A stretch of DNA of 64,000 nucleotides from Alkaliphilus transvaalensis ATCC 700919 (lineage in GTDB: Bacteria > Bacillota > Clostridia > Peptostreptococcales > Natronincolaceae): NCBI RefSeq assembly GCF_000621485.1, contig NZ_JHYF01000013.1, forward strand, positions 1 through 64,000, in the 5' to 3' direction. The notes beneath the pieces were generated by a model. That model was not told the origin of the DNA. It ran no database searches and worked only from the letters and a program-made list of their open reading frames with translations. Every line of letters begins with the position of its first letter. The stretch's first letter is position 1. Shown piece after piece: positions 25,042 to 33,059 of this stretch. Both the position numbers and the translations under genes were made by a program.

Positions 25042-26032
25042 GAGAATCACCACCAATAGCTTTTTCTTGATAGATCCCCGAGATAATTTCTTCCAGCGGT
25101 GGATCTGAAATGGTTATATCAACCACTTTTCCTAGCTTCATAAGTTCGGCTATGATGCGGTCTAAATCGCACTTCGAACTATCAACTTCAATCTTGATAG
25201 CATAACCTTTACTCTTCAATACCTTTAACTCTGGATTTTCGATTACCACAGGTTCAGTATATTTAATATCAATTATTTTTTGATTCATATAATTATACTT
25301 TAGATTTTTTACCGATTCATTTAGAACAATTTGTCCATGGTTAATGATAATAGCCCTTTTACAGAGTTGCTCAATATCGCCAGCATCATGGGAGGTTAAG
25401 AAAATTGTTGTTTTAAACTCCTTATTAAGGGTTTTAATAAGATCCCTAATCTTCTGTTTTACGACAACATCAAGACCAATGGTAGGCTCATCTAAGAAAA
25501 TAATTTCTGGTTGATGTAAAAGAGAGGCAGCAATTTCACATCTAATCCGTTGCCCCAACGAAAGCTTCCGTACAGGGGTATCCATCAGATCAGCTATTTC
25601 AAATAGCTCTGTTAAGTTGGTAATCCTTTTCTTAAGAAGACCTTCTTCTATTTCATAGATTCTTCCCAGTAAATTAAAGCTATCTAATGGCGGCAGATGA
25701 AACCATAGTTGTGACTTCTGACCAAATACTGTTCCAATTTTAAAAGACAACTTTTTTCTATCCATGATTGGGTCTAAACCTAATACATTAATTTCTCCCA
25801 TTGTTGGATGTAAAATTCCTGTAAGCATTTTGATGGTGGTTGACTTACCTGCACCATTTGGACCAATAAAAGCCAATACCTCTCCTTCCTCTACCCTTAA
25901 AGATAAGTCTTTGACAGCCTGGACCTCCTTATAATTAGGGGTTACAATGGCTTTAATGCTTCCTCTAAATCCTTGTTCCTTTGTTTTTACCCTAAAGGTC
26001 TTACTTAAATGATTCACCGTTATGATACTCAT
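25025..26032 (-). CDS. ABC exporter ATPase (COG4586-like)
   Basis: This 335-residue nucleotide-binding subunit is longer than usual because of a C-terminal extension (about 230-320) typical of COG4586/NatA-like ATPases. It has Walker A GPNGAGKST (about 57-65), the variant signature LSLGQRIR (about 158-165), Walker B IIFLDEPTIGLD (about 177-188) and the switch histidine in TSHD (about 213). It is first in the three-gene operon. AAGGAGGGCTGGGA precedes the ATG. The ykkC-class riboswitch and its promoter lie directly upstream, so transcription of the whole operon should be ligand-gated. Confidence 0.9.
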   Translation of the reverse strand: MSIITVNHLSKTFRVKTKEQGFRGSIKAIVTPNYKEVQAVKDLSLRVEEGEVLAFIGPNGAGKSTTIKMLTGILHPTMGEINVLGLDPIMDRKKLSFKIGTVFGQKSQLWFHLPPLDSFNLLGRIYEIEEGLLKKRITNLTELFEIADLMDTPVRKLSLGQRIRCEIAASLLHQPEIIFLDEPTIGLDVVVKQKIRDLIKTLNKEFKTTIFLTSHDAGDIEQLCKRAIIINHGQIVLNESVKNLKYNYMNQKIIDIKYTEPVVIENPELKVLKSKGYAIKIEVDSSKCDLDRIIAELMKLGKVVDITISDPPLEEIISGIYQEKAIGGDSLEGAK

Positions 26033-26060
26033 TCCCAGCCCTCCTTAATTGATAAAATAT

Positions 26061-26186
26061 AAAAAACCCGCAAGGATGATCTCTTATGAGACTCGTCCTC
26101 CGGGCTTTTTCTCCAGAAGTGTAGATTAAATCCTGTACCGCTCGGACCTGACGCACTAAGCCGGAACCCTAGGTACACTCTCAATA
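26061..26186 (-). promoter_or_regulatory. ykkC-class riboswitch with terminator
   Basis: On the minus strand the conserved blocks appear in order: CCTAGGGTTCCGG (26161-26173), GGTCCGAG followed by GGTACA (26135-26148), CTACAC (about 26119-26124) and AAAAAGCCCGG (26100-26110). The last block also starts a strong terminator stem (26061-26105: CCCGGAGGACGAGTCTC against GAGATCATCCTTGCGGG, then six T). This is the architecture of ykkC RNAs. Subtype 1 binds guanidine; subtype 2 variants bind ppGpp, PRPP or deoxy/ribonucleoside diphosphates. I cannot assign the subtype by eye. Subtype 2a (ppGpp) is often next to ABC exporters. Confidence 0.82.
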
Positions 26187-26195
26187 TATTATTAT

Positions 26196-26224
26196 ATATT
26201 AATATGGAAATAATTACATGTCAA
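26196..26224 (-). promoter_or_regulatory. Promoter of the riboswitch-exporter operon
   Basis: TTGACA (26219-26224) and TAATAT (26196-26201) are separated by 17 bases on the minus strand, just upstream of the aptamer. Confidence 0.75.
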
Positions 26225-26264
26225 GTATTAATTAGAAAATTTTACATTTTTTCCTTTTTACCCT

Positions 26265-26804
26265 TTAAACTGTCTTGATCCTTGAAGTTGTAATTTTACC
26301 TTCCACTTTATTTAAGCTTTTAATCTTAAGGGTAGGGTCTGTCACACCACATTGTATCATAATATCTTCTAAAATTTTAAATTCTTTTCTTCTGATCACA
26401 ACCTCTACTTTATGTCTAACATGCCCGTTGTTACCCCGTGCGATAAAGTTATTGACTGTATAACCTTCTTCTCTAAGTTGCTCTGCTAATTGCACCATCT
26501 TTTCTTTATTATTTAGAAAGACATCTACTTCTAAAATTCCTAAAGCAAGACGTTCTTCAATGATGCTCCCCATAAATACACCTAGTGTTTTTCCTAATGC
26601 AAAGGCAAAAGCAAAGTGGAGTCCATTTGAGCTGGTGATCTTTCCAAGAACTGTTGCAAATATAATTGCATCAATAAAAACTAAGAAATACACTGGATTC
26701 ATGATTTTTTTTGCCATTAGTATACTCTTTAATGTACCTAAAATATTGGCGAATACTGTTACTAAAAACAACCCTATTAGGGTTAAGATTATCTCTTTTG
26801 TCAT
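26265..26804 (-). CDS. UPF0316/DUF5698-type membrane protein
   Basis: This 179-residue protein has three N-terminal membrane helices (about 1-85). A cytoplasmic C-terminal domain follows, with EVDVFLNNKEKMVQLAEQL and RHKVEVVIRRKEFKILEDI, matching the UPF0316 (DUF5698 plus DUF2179-like) family, whose function is not known. I chose the ATG at 26804 because AAAGGAGAAG sits ahead of it; the upstream ATG at 26825 would use those bases as codons. It lies just upstream of the riboswitch promoter on the same strand and so is outside its control. A direct link to the exporter is only positional. Confidence 0.78.
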   Translation of the reverse strand: MTKEIILTLIGLFLVTVFANILGTLKSILMAKKIMNPVYFLVFIDAIIFATVLGKITSSNGLHFAFAFALGKTLGVFMGSIIEERLALGILEVDVFLNNKEKMVQLAEQLREEGYTVNNFIARGNNGHVRHKVEVVIRRKEFKILEDIMIQCGVTDPTLKIKSLNKVEGKITTSRIKTV

Positions 26805-27267
26805 AATGACTTCTCCTTTTTTCATTACTAATTATTTTGATGAAATTCCATAGATACTCTTATAGATCTAAATTTATCTTTAAGAACTATATTTAATAGT
26901 AGGCCATATGTAATTCATCTTTATTCAAAAACAAAAAAACTAACCTAAATACGTTAGCTCGAAAGTTATTTAATCCTATAAATTTTACGTTTAATAATCA
27001 TATGGAAAATTTAAGAAAAGAATAAATCTACATTCATTATATTAGGAAGGCAACTAATTTTAATAACGAGATAGAATGAAACTCATATTCACAATCTTGA
27101 AACGACTATATTATAAAGCTTTATAAAATTTGGTTATATTTTTGAAAATATACAACCATTAAACTAACTTAACAAGTATATCATATATTGAAATATTTTA
27201 CAAGTACCCTGCAAAAACCTTTTATCAGTATCTTTGCAGGGTACCCTTTCATTAAACTTATTTTAAT
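26805..27267. other. Intergenic region
   Basis: No gene is visible. There is a small hairpin, CTAAC / GTTAG, near 26940-26958, and a perfect 12-bp inverted repeat, GTACCCTGCAAA / TTTGCAGGGTAC, at 27204-27244. The latter ends the ABC operon on its right but lacks a clean T-run on the minus strand. Confidence 0.5.
27204..27244 (-). terminator. 12-bp perfect inverted repeat behind the ABC operon
   Basis: GTACCCTGCAAA and TTTGCAGGGTAC flank a 17-base loop, 24 bases after the stop of the last permease gene. The missing T-run makes terminator function likely but not certain. Confidence 0.5.
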
Positions 27268-27984
27268 TTAATAGTACTTAGAAAATATATCATAGGTTAA
27301 CTTAATGATCCCGCCACCTGCTACAACTACAACTATGGCTGGTATCAGTGGAAAACCATTATTCATATAGATACTTGAATCAATCATATATCTTGTTAGT
27401 GAAAAGGTCCCTTGGCTATAAGTATAGATTATTAAATCAATGACAACCCAAAGTAAACCTAAAGTAAATCCCTTCCATCTGGCCCTTGTTAATAATGTAA
27501 GTAAGCCACAAAATAAGTAGGCTCCACAAAGGGCAATCCATAAAAATATTGCTACGTTTAAATTACTGTAATTATTATTATATTCAATGGAGGAATAGTT
27601 AACACTAATTAACATTACAATAGTTGTTAAGACTATTACTGCAGCAATAATAGATAGATCAACAATAATCTTTGAAGCCAATACTTTCCCTTTGGATATA
27701 TTTCTTGAAAGTAAGAATTCTAGTATTCCTGATTCCCTTTCTTTCCCTAAAATATTGGACCCTAAGAAAAAGACAAATACATAACCCATCTGCCAAACCG
27801 GTTGTCCCCACCAACTCCCCCATACAAAATCAGCAAAAGTAAAGTTGTTGGATAAATATAAGATCGGAAACAAGTTACGGTACATATAAGGAAGTGATAA
27901 GGCTGCTACTAATAAAAATCCACTGGGAATCACAAAATACCACCGACGTTCCTTTAATTCTTTTTTAAGCAGGGTTAACATCAT
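27268..27984 (-). CDS. ABC-2 type permease of the YtrA-linked exporter
   Basis: This 238-residue protein has six hydrophobic segments. The N-terminal LLKKELKERRWYFVIP and the loop NILGKERESGILEFLLSRNISKGKVLASK (about 77-105) are typical of ABC-2 permeases such as those of antibiotic or bacteriocin efflux. It overlaps the upstream ATPase gene by 4 bases, so it is its partner. It is the last gene in the long colinear run from 33812 down. Confidence 0.8.
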   Translation of the reverse strand: MMLTLLKKELKERRWYFVIPSGFLLVAALSLPYMYRNLFPILYLSNNFTFADFVWGSWWGQPVWQMGYVFVFFLGSNILGKERESGILEFLLSRNISKGKVLASKIIVDLSIIAAVIVLTTIVMLISVNYSSIEYNNNYSNLNVAIFLWIALCGAYLFCGLLTLLTRARWKGFTLGLLWVVIDLIIYTYSQGTFSLTRYMIDSSIYMNNGFPLIPAIVVVVAGGGIIKLTYDIFSKYY

Positions 27985-28847
27985 AGGTACATTTCCTCCC
28001 TTAACATTTCCTTATAGACATCATTAATTCCCAAAGGAATTACATCAAAAAAATCATGGGGTATTTTCCTTAAATAATCTATGATTTCTTCTTTATCTTG
28101 ATTAATTCTGACCAAAATGCTTCTTCCGTCCCTTTCCAAGCCATAAATTCCATTTAAATTAGGAATTTCAACATCAAGTTTCTTCGGTACAATTCGTACC
28201 CTACAATAATTGGCTATTGCATCATCAACACTTCCATTATAGATGAGTTTTCCTTTATTTAGCACGCCAAACCGGTCAATAATGCCTGCGATCTCGACTA
28301 TTGTCCTTGAAGCTAATATTAAGCTGTTTTTTCCATCCTCCATAAAGGATAATAGTAATGACATCAGGGTTTCTTTTGTTAAATCATCTAACCCTTCCAT
28401 TGGCTCATCTATTAGTAAAATTCTTGGATTTGTGGCAAGGGTTAGGGTAATGTATAACAGACTTTTTTTACTTTTAGACAGACTTCCCACTATTGATTTA
28501 CCATCTATCATAATTTTGTTAAGGAGCTCTGAGAATAGACTCTGATTCCACTCTCGACTTAGTCCTTTGCACAAAGCTTCTATTTCAGAGACAGTCATCC
28601 GATCGTATAGGGCTCTAGTTTCTGATACGTACCCTAACTGGGAAGAAACAGCCTTAATACCTTCCGTAATCTGATTTAAACCCATTATTGCTTTTAATAA
28701 ATTGGTCTTACCTGAACCTTCAAGCCCTAAAAGGGCAAACACTTCACCTTCATAGACCTCTAGGCTAATGTCTTTTAAAATTGTTCTACCCTTTTTTTGA
28801 ATTCCTATTTCTTCTAAGGCTACTGCCACATTCCTAGCTTTCAACAT
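27981..28847 (-). CDS. ABC exporter ATPase with degenerate signature
   Basis: This 288-residue nucleotide-binding subunit has Walker A GLEGSGKTN (about 36-44) and Walker B ILLIDEPMEGLDD (about 140-152). The usual LSGGQ signature is replaced by LSKSKKS, and the switch histidine region reads LASRT, so ATP hydrolysis may be altered, or it may work in an asymmetric pair. The ATG at 28847 follows GTGAGGGA and overlaps the GntR gene by 14 bases; the open frame further upstream belongs to that gene. It is probably the YtrB-like partner of the permease at 27268. Confidence 0.8.
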   Translation of the reverse strand: MLKARNVAVALEEIGIQKKGRTILKDISLEVYEGEVFALLGLEGSGKTNLLKAIMGLNQITEGIKAVSSQLGYVSETRALYDRMTVSEIEALCKGLSREWNQSLFSELLNKIMIDGKSIVGSLSKSKKSLLYITLTLATNPRILLIDEPMEGLDDLTKETLMSLLLSFMEDGKNSLILASRTIVEIAGIIDRFGVLNKGKLIYNGSVDDAIANYCRVRIVPKKLDVEIPNLNGIYGLERDGRSILVRINQDKEEIIDYLRKIPHDFFDVIPLGINDVYKEMLREEMYL

Positions 28848-29262
28848 CTTTTCCCTCACTTCCACCATGAGACTTCCATTTATCAAATTCTTCCTGAAAA
28901 ACACGATAAAGCTCATCTTCATCATACTGTAGATGATATGCCTCTGTAAACAATTCCTTCAGGATTTTTTTGACTCTTTCCTTCTTATCTTCATTGGAAA
29001 TCCTAATGGGTGTACTTGATAAAAAAGTACCTACGCCTCGGATTGTTTCAATGATTCCGTCTCGCTCTAATTCTTGATAGGCTCTGGCAATTGTATTAGG
29101 GTTAATGCCAATTTGTCGACTCAATTCCCTAACAGATAATAACTTATCACCCGGAGCCAGTAGTCCTGTTGCAGCAGCACTTTTAATCTGCTGTATAATT
29201 TGATGATATATTGGCACATGACTATTGGCGTCTACATGAACAAACAATCTAAAGTCCTCCAT
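28834..29262 (-). CDS. GntR-family regulator, YtrA subfamily
   Basis: This 142-residue repressor has a winged helix-turn-helix (about 12-80: PIYHQIIQQIKSAAATGLL, LLSVRELSRQIGINPNTIARAYQ, then GVGTF). Its short C-terminal dimerisation helices mark the YtrA subfamily, whose members usually control an adjacent ABC exporter. It overlaps the next ATPase gene by 14 bases. A likely operator with YtrA-like half-sites is at 33840-33863, at the head of the run that includes this gene, implying negative autoregulation. Confidence 0.87.
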   Translation of the reverse strand: MEDFRLFVHVDANSHVPIYHQIIQQIKSAAATGLLAPGDKLLSVRELSRQIGINPNTIARAYQELERDGIIETIRGVGTFLSSTPIRISNEDKKERVKKILKELFTEAYHLQYDEDELYRVFQEEFDKWKSHGGSEGKDVES

Positions 29263-29279
29263 TACATTCTTTTTTTATA

Positions 29280-30941
29280 TTAACCTTCCAGTTTTGCAAA
29301 TTGATTTACACCCTTTGTATAAAGCAATTTATATACTAAGAGATTTAACCCGCCTGTAATACCAATTAGTACTAGCATAGTACTTAGAAGTCCCAAGTTA
29401 AATTTAAAGATGGGAAAAAGGGTTATACCGCCTAAAACTAGACTAATTAGTAGATTATATATTAAGTTGAGATTTTGCTTCACAGCTTTTTGTTCTGTAT
29501 CCCAATCTAATTTAGGATTAAATAGGTCAATAAAGATTCCTGTAAAGGACAACAGTAAAATAGGAATCCAAGCAGTTGTTAATACTAGCAACAACAGATA
29601 GATTGGTGGCCTTAACAATATTCCAATGAAAACAACAGCCATTAACATTCCTAGTATGCCAATTATAAATCCAGATAGAACCTTTGCTGTAATTTGGTCC
29701 CTATAGCTTACTGGTAAATATTTTTTAACAAAAAGACCTTGACCCTCTCTAGAGATTGATGTTGATGTGATCCCACTCATACTAGAAATAAAAAACATTG
29801 CTCCAAAGACGGCTGCTACTGCTTTACCTGCCCACTGGGGGTCTTTCAAAAATTCCCCTATCTCAGCCAGCATACTAAAATCTATCGAGTTAGTGAGTAA
29901 TGGAAACAGAAAAAATACGGGCCATATGAAAGTCATTAAGATACAATTCATAAAATAAATTGGTGTTCTAATAAGAAGTTTAATCTCTGATAATGTATAG
30001 GTTTTTATTACAGAACTCTTTCTCAAAGATTGATCAAAATTCTCTGGTTTTTGGCTATTCCTTTTAGAAGTACCTTCTGATATTCCAACTACTCCTTTAA
30101 AGTATAGAAGCTCTCCCAAAGAAATTAAGATCACATATACAATAATAGATATCGTAACATAGATAAGAAGTTGGTATAGACCTGTCAATGCTTGATGGTT
30201 TAGTAGTGCTTCTGTAGCATATTTAACCGTAGGAAATATCCCTGAGGTCAAAGCCACCAAAGAGTTTTCCCCCCCGCTTAGTAATGCTTCCACTTCATCT
30301 GGACTTAGGTTCATAGTAAATTTTTGAATCATAACATTAGCCCCCATAGCTAAGAAGAAAGCGATTAACCCCCCCACTAATTTAAAGGCATCTTTATTTT
30401 TGGTTACATTAGTAAACCTCATAATAACCATAACTAATATTGAAGCTGCTGCTAAGGGTAAGATAGGAATTAAGAAGAAAACCACCATACCATAAATATA
30501 ATAAAGTAGCCCTGCACTACTTTTAATACCATAAACAAATAAGATCGGCAGATAGAAAAAAGCAGTTATAATATATTCATAAAATGTAACTACTAAAAAT
30601 TTTGCACCTACGATCTGTTTTGGTCTTAAAGGAATATGCAAAAGATTTTCTATATCGGTGGAAAGATAAAAACTACTAATAATATAGACAATTCCAAAGA
30701 CAAAAATTATTAAAGATAGCATAGCTAGACCCCAACTGATCATTGTACCCTCTTGACCTATCGTAAATAAAAGGTTATAGATATTTAATAACACTTTTGT
30801 AAATCCCACAAATAAAGGTGCCAAAGAAAGAGTTAATATAATTAGCATAACCTTTGAAGACTTACCTTTTCCTTTTCCAATTCCAAAGCCTTCACCATTT
30901 TTTACTAATATTTTTGCTAAGGTTAAAGTTTTATTCTTCAT
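29280..30941 (-). CDS. Large ABC exporter permease (about 12 helices)
   Basis: This 553-residue membrane protein has about twelve hydrophobic segments in two halves. The glycine/lysine-rich N-terminus (GFGIGKGKGKSSK) and the juxtamembrane segments DIENLLHIPLRPKQIVGAK (about 96-114) and ISREGQGLFVKKYLPVSYRDQITAK (about 400-424) are typical of full-length ABC-2-like permeases found in Firmicute two-gene exporters. It overlaps the ATPase gene upstream by 11 bases. The substrate is unknown; the neighbours suggest a cell-envelope or antimicrobial-peptide stress role. Confidence 0.78.
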   Translation of the reverse strand: MKNKTLTLAKILVKNGEGFGIGKGKGKSSKVMLIILTLSLAPLFVGFTKVLLNIYNLLFTIGQEGTMISWGLAMLSLIIFVFGIVYIISSFYLSTDIENLLHIPLRPKQIVGAKFLVVTFYEYIITAFFYLPILFVYGIKSSAGLLYYIYGMVVFFLIPILPLAAASILVMVIMRFTNVTKNKDAFKLVGGLIAFFLAMGANVMIQKFTMNLSPDEVEALLSGGENSLVALTSGIFPTVKYATEALLNHQALTGLYQLLIYVTISIIVYVILISLGELLYFKGVVGISEGTSKRNSQKPENFDQSLRKSSVIKTYTLSEIKLLIRTPIYFMNCILMTFIWPVFFLFPLLTNSIDFSMLAEIGEFLKDPQWAGKAVAAVFGAMFFISSMSGITSTSISREGQGLFVKKYLPVSYRDQITAKVLSGFIIGILGMLMAVVFIGILLRPPIYLLLLVLTTAWIPILLLSFTGIFIDLFNPKLDWDTEQKAVKQNLNLIYNLLISLVLGGITLFPIFKFNLGLLSTMLVLIGITGGLNLLVYKLLYTKGVNQFAKLEG

Positions 30942-31659
30942 TTTCCGTCAACTCCAAGAATATTTTTTCTAAAGACTCATTATTTTTAAAGTGATCCTTC
31001 ATTTCATCCATCGTACCACAAAATAAGATTTTACCTTTGTTGATTATCGCTACACGATCACAAATTTTTTCTGCTACTTCAAGAACATGGGTAGAAAAGA
31101 AAACAGTATTATTATGATCTGCATGCTCCCTCATCATTTCTTTTAAAATGAAGGAAGAACGAGGATCTAAGCCAGTTAAAGGCTCATCTAATATCCAGAC
31201 CGGTGGTTGATGCACTAATACACCAATTAATACAATTTTTTGTCTCATCCCGTGGGAATAGCTTTGAATTTTATCTCCTAATACTTCTGACATACCGAAT
31301 CGTTTACTTAGGGTTTCTACCCTTTCTTTCCTTACCTCTTGAGGAACGTCATACATATCTGCCATAAAATTAATGTATTCTATCCCTTTTAACCTTAAAA
31401 ACATGTTTGGTGAGTCTGGTACAAAACCTATTTGTTTTTTTACTTCTATTGGATTAGTTTTTGTATCAAAACCATTGACCTTTATACTGCCGCCATCGGG
31501 ATTTAAAATTCCTGTAAGCATCTTAATGGTTGTTGTTTTCCCTGCTCCATTTGGACCTAAAAACCCAAATATTTCTCCCTTTGCAATAGTAAGATTTAAG
31601 TCATCAACAGCCTTTACACTACCTCCGTAGGTTTTATTAACATTTTTAATTTCGATCAT
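30931..31659 (-). CDS. ABC exporter ATPase
   Basis: This 242-residue subunit has Walker A GPNGAGKTTT (about 35-44), the variant signature YSHGMRQK (about 134-141), Walker B VWILDEPLTGLDP (about 154-166) and the switch histidine STHV (about 190). It energises the large permease encoded next, with which it overlaps by 11 bases. A GGAGGAATA ribosome site precedes the ATG. A complete copy of the dispersed element (31712-31799) separates it from the PH-like gene, so read-through from 32244 must cross that repeat. Confidence 0.88.
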   Translation of the reverse strand: MIEIKNVNKTYGGSVKAVDDLNLTIAKGEIFGFLGPNGAGKTTTIKMLTGILNPDGGSIKVNGFDTKTNPIEVKKQIGFVPDSPNMFLRLKGIEYINFMADMYDVPQEVRKERVETLSKRFGMSEVLGDKIQSYSHGMRQKIVLIGVLVHQPPVWILDEPLTGLDPRSSFILKEMMREHADHNNTVFFSTHVLEVAEKICDRVAIINKGKILFCGTMDEMKDHFKNNESLEKIFLELTENEE

Positions 31660-31711
31660 CCATTATTCCTCCTAAAATAGTCAAAGTAGTAATCTATGTC
31701 TTTTTTTAACT

Positions 31712-31799
31712 GAGGAGATTGCATAATTAATATTATATTTATATTAATGAAAAATGAAAAGAATATAAATTAAGAGTCATGGTATTATGCAATTTCCTC
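31712..31799. repeat. MITE-like element with 15-bp inverted ends (best copy)
   Basis: The left end GAGGAGATTGCATAA and right end TTATGCAATTTCCTC form a 15-bp inverted repeat with one mismatch around an AT-rich 58-base core. There is no coding capacity. Related ends occur at 8887, 18654, 19725, 20958, 22215, 34128 and 47856. This copy lies 32 bases behind the PH-like gene's stop. Confidence 0.7.
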
Positions 31800-31830
31800 A
31801 ACATTATAACTAACTTATATGTTTTCCTAA

Positions 31831-32244
31831 TTATTGGTTTAATACTGATAAAATCTCTTCATATACGCCTTTTGTCTTTTCTGAATCCCGATAATTAATA
31901 ATCAATACTTCCTTATTTGTATCAATTAAAATATATGGGCCTTCCTTTGAGTGAAGATAAAGCTTTGCCTTTTCTATATTTTCCAGTCTAAAATTCCCTT
32001 TTTGAATACTACCTAATCCAATTCCATTGGTTCTTCTTACTATTTTTGGAATTGTCTCTTCTAGACTAACAGAATTAATCTCTTCGCCTTGAATTTCTCT
32101 TCCATAAAACCCACTAATTTTTATATAGTCTTCCCTAACTACAATTGTACTTTCAGTTCTTGTAACTAAAAAAATGATACCCACTAGAACTAGCGCTACA
32201 ACGACATAGATTGGAGACTGCTTTTTCTGGTTAACCTTCATCAT
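31831..32244 (-). CDS. Membrane-anchored PH-like domain protein
   Basis: This 137-residue protein has one N-terminal membrane helix (about 12-26, IYVVVALVLVGIIFLV). The following domain (about 32-137) is rich in beta strands: EDYIKISGFYGREIQGEEI, SVSLEE, KGNFRLENIEKAKLYLH and ILIDTNKEVLIINYRD, then a closing helix. This resembles bacterial PH-like domains that turn on small membrane sensors. It overlaps the YhfC-like gene by 4 bases. The exact function is unknown; a sensory or accessory role for the ABC exporters is inferred from the operon. Confidence 0.65.
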   Translation of the reverse strand: MMKVNQKKQSPIYVVVALVLVGIIFLVTRTESTIVVREDYIKISGFYGREIQGEEINSVSLEETIPKIVRRTNGIGLGSIQKGNFRLENIEKAKLYLHSKEGPYILIDTNKEVLIINYRDSEKTKGVYEEILSVLNQ

Positions 32245-33053
32245 ATTTTCTCCTCCTCAAATAATAATTTAGATTTTTTAATCCAGATATATGATAAAAT
32301 TGCAAAAACCGCTACATAACCTTCTATTAGCCATATTCCCCCTGGAAGGATTCCCATATAGGCAGCAGGTAGGTTCAATAGGAAGTGACCTAAAAAGGCA
32401 TAAAAAACATAACGAAAATCTTTCATTTTAATTCCGTAAACAACTAAAACAGAAAAACCGATATGAACAATTAGTGTTAGTAATCGTTCTATTCCCGCCA
32501 CTAAGAATAAAACAGGAGGGGTATCTATTAACAGGATCAAAGCAGATCCCAATTGTAGATTAATATCAGTTGGAATGAACTGCAGATTTTCAGTATAGAT
32601 AAAAATCATCAATAATGTATTAACTACATAATTAATTCCTACTAATAAAATAGCTTCGATACCCCCGTGGCCAATCCCAAAGGCAACAGCATTTTTCCAA
32701 TCCAAATATTTTCTTAAAAATCCTCTATAAAAAATGAAGCGCCCTCCCTCTTCAAAAAGGGCAGCTGTAATAGATAAAAATAGGGCATAGGTAAAGAGGT
32801 ATATTCCCCCTGAAAGAGCCTTAGTCCCCCATGGGTAGTAGGCTTCTAACAACTGTAAAAGGGGGATTCTAATAATAATTTGTGTGACAAAAAAGGTCAA
32901 AGCTCCTATTAAAACAGGTTTTGCCGATACATTGTATCGTCTACAAAACCCTATAGCCAAAACAACAGGTAGAACTAAAGCTAATAGCACAGTAATAATA
33001 GAAAAAATAATAGACCATAAAGAAATCATTGACCCTTGAAGCATTTCCCCCAC
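32241..33053 (-). CDS. YhfC-family intramembrane metalloprotease-like protein
   Basis: This 270-residue protein has about seven membrane helices. Three motifs typical of CPBP/YhfC-type membrane proteases are seen in order: LFEEGGRFIFYR (about 99-110), FGIGHGGIEA (about 125-134) and FLGHFLLN (about 220-227). These would supply the E-E-x-x-R, F-x-x-x-H and H-x-x-x-N signatures of the metal site. Relatives are linked to membrane-peptide processing or bacteriocin self-protection. It lies between a lipoprotein and a PH-like protein. The substrate is unknown. Confidence 0.78.
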   Translation of the reverse strand: MGEMLQGSMISLWSIIFSIITVLLALVLPVVLAIGFCRRYNVSAKPVLIGALTFFVTQIIIRIPLLQLLEAYYPWGTKALSGGIYLFTYALFLSITAALFEEGGRFIFYRGFLRKYLDWKNAVAFGIGHGGIEAILLVGINYVVNTLLMIFIYTENLQFIPTDINLQLGSALILLIDTPPVLFLVAGIERLLTLIVHIGFSVLVVYGIKMKDFRYVFYAFLGHFLLNLPAAYMGILPGGIWLIEGYVAVFAILSYIWIKKSKLLFEEEKI

Positions 33054-33059
33054 CCCTTT

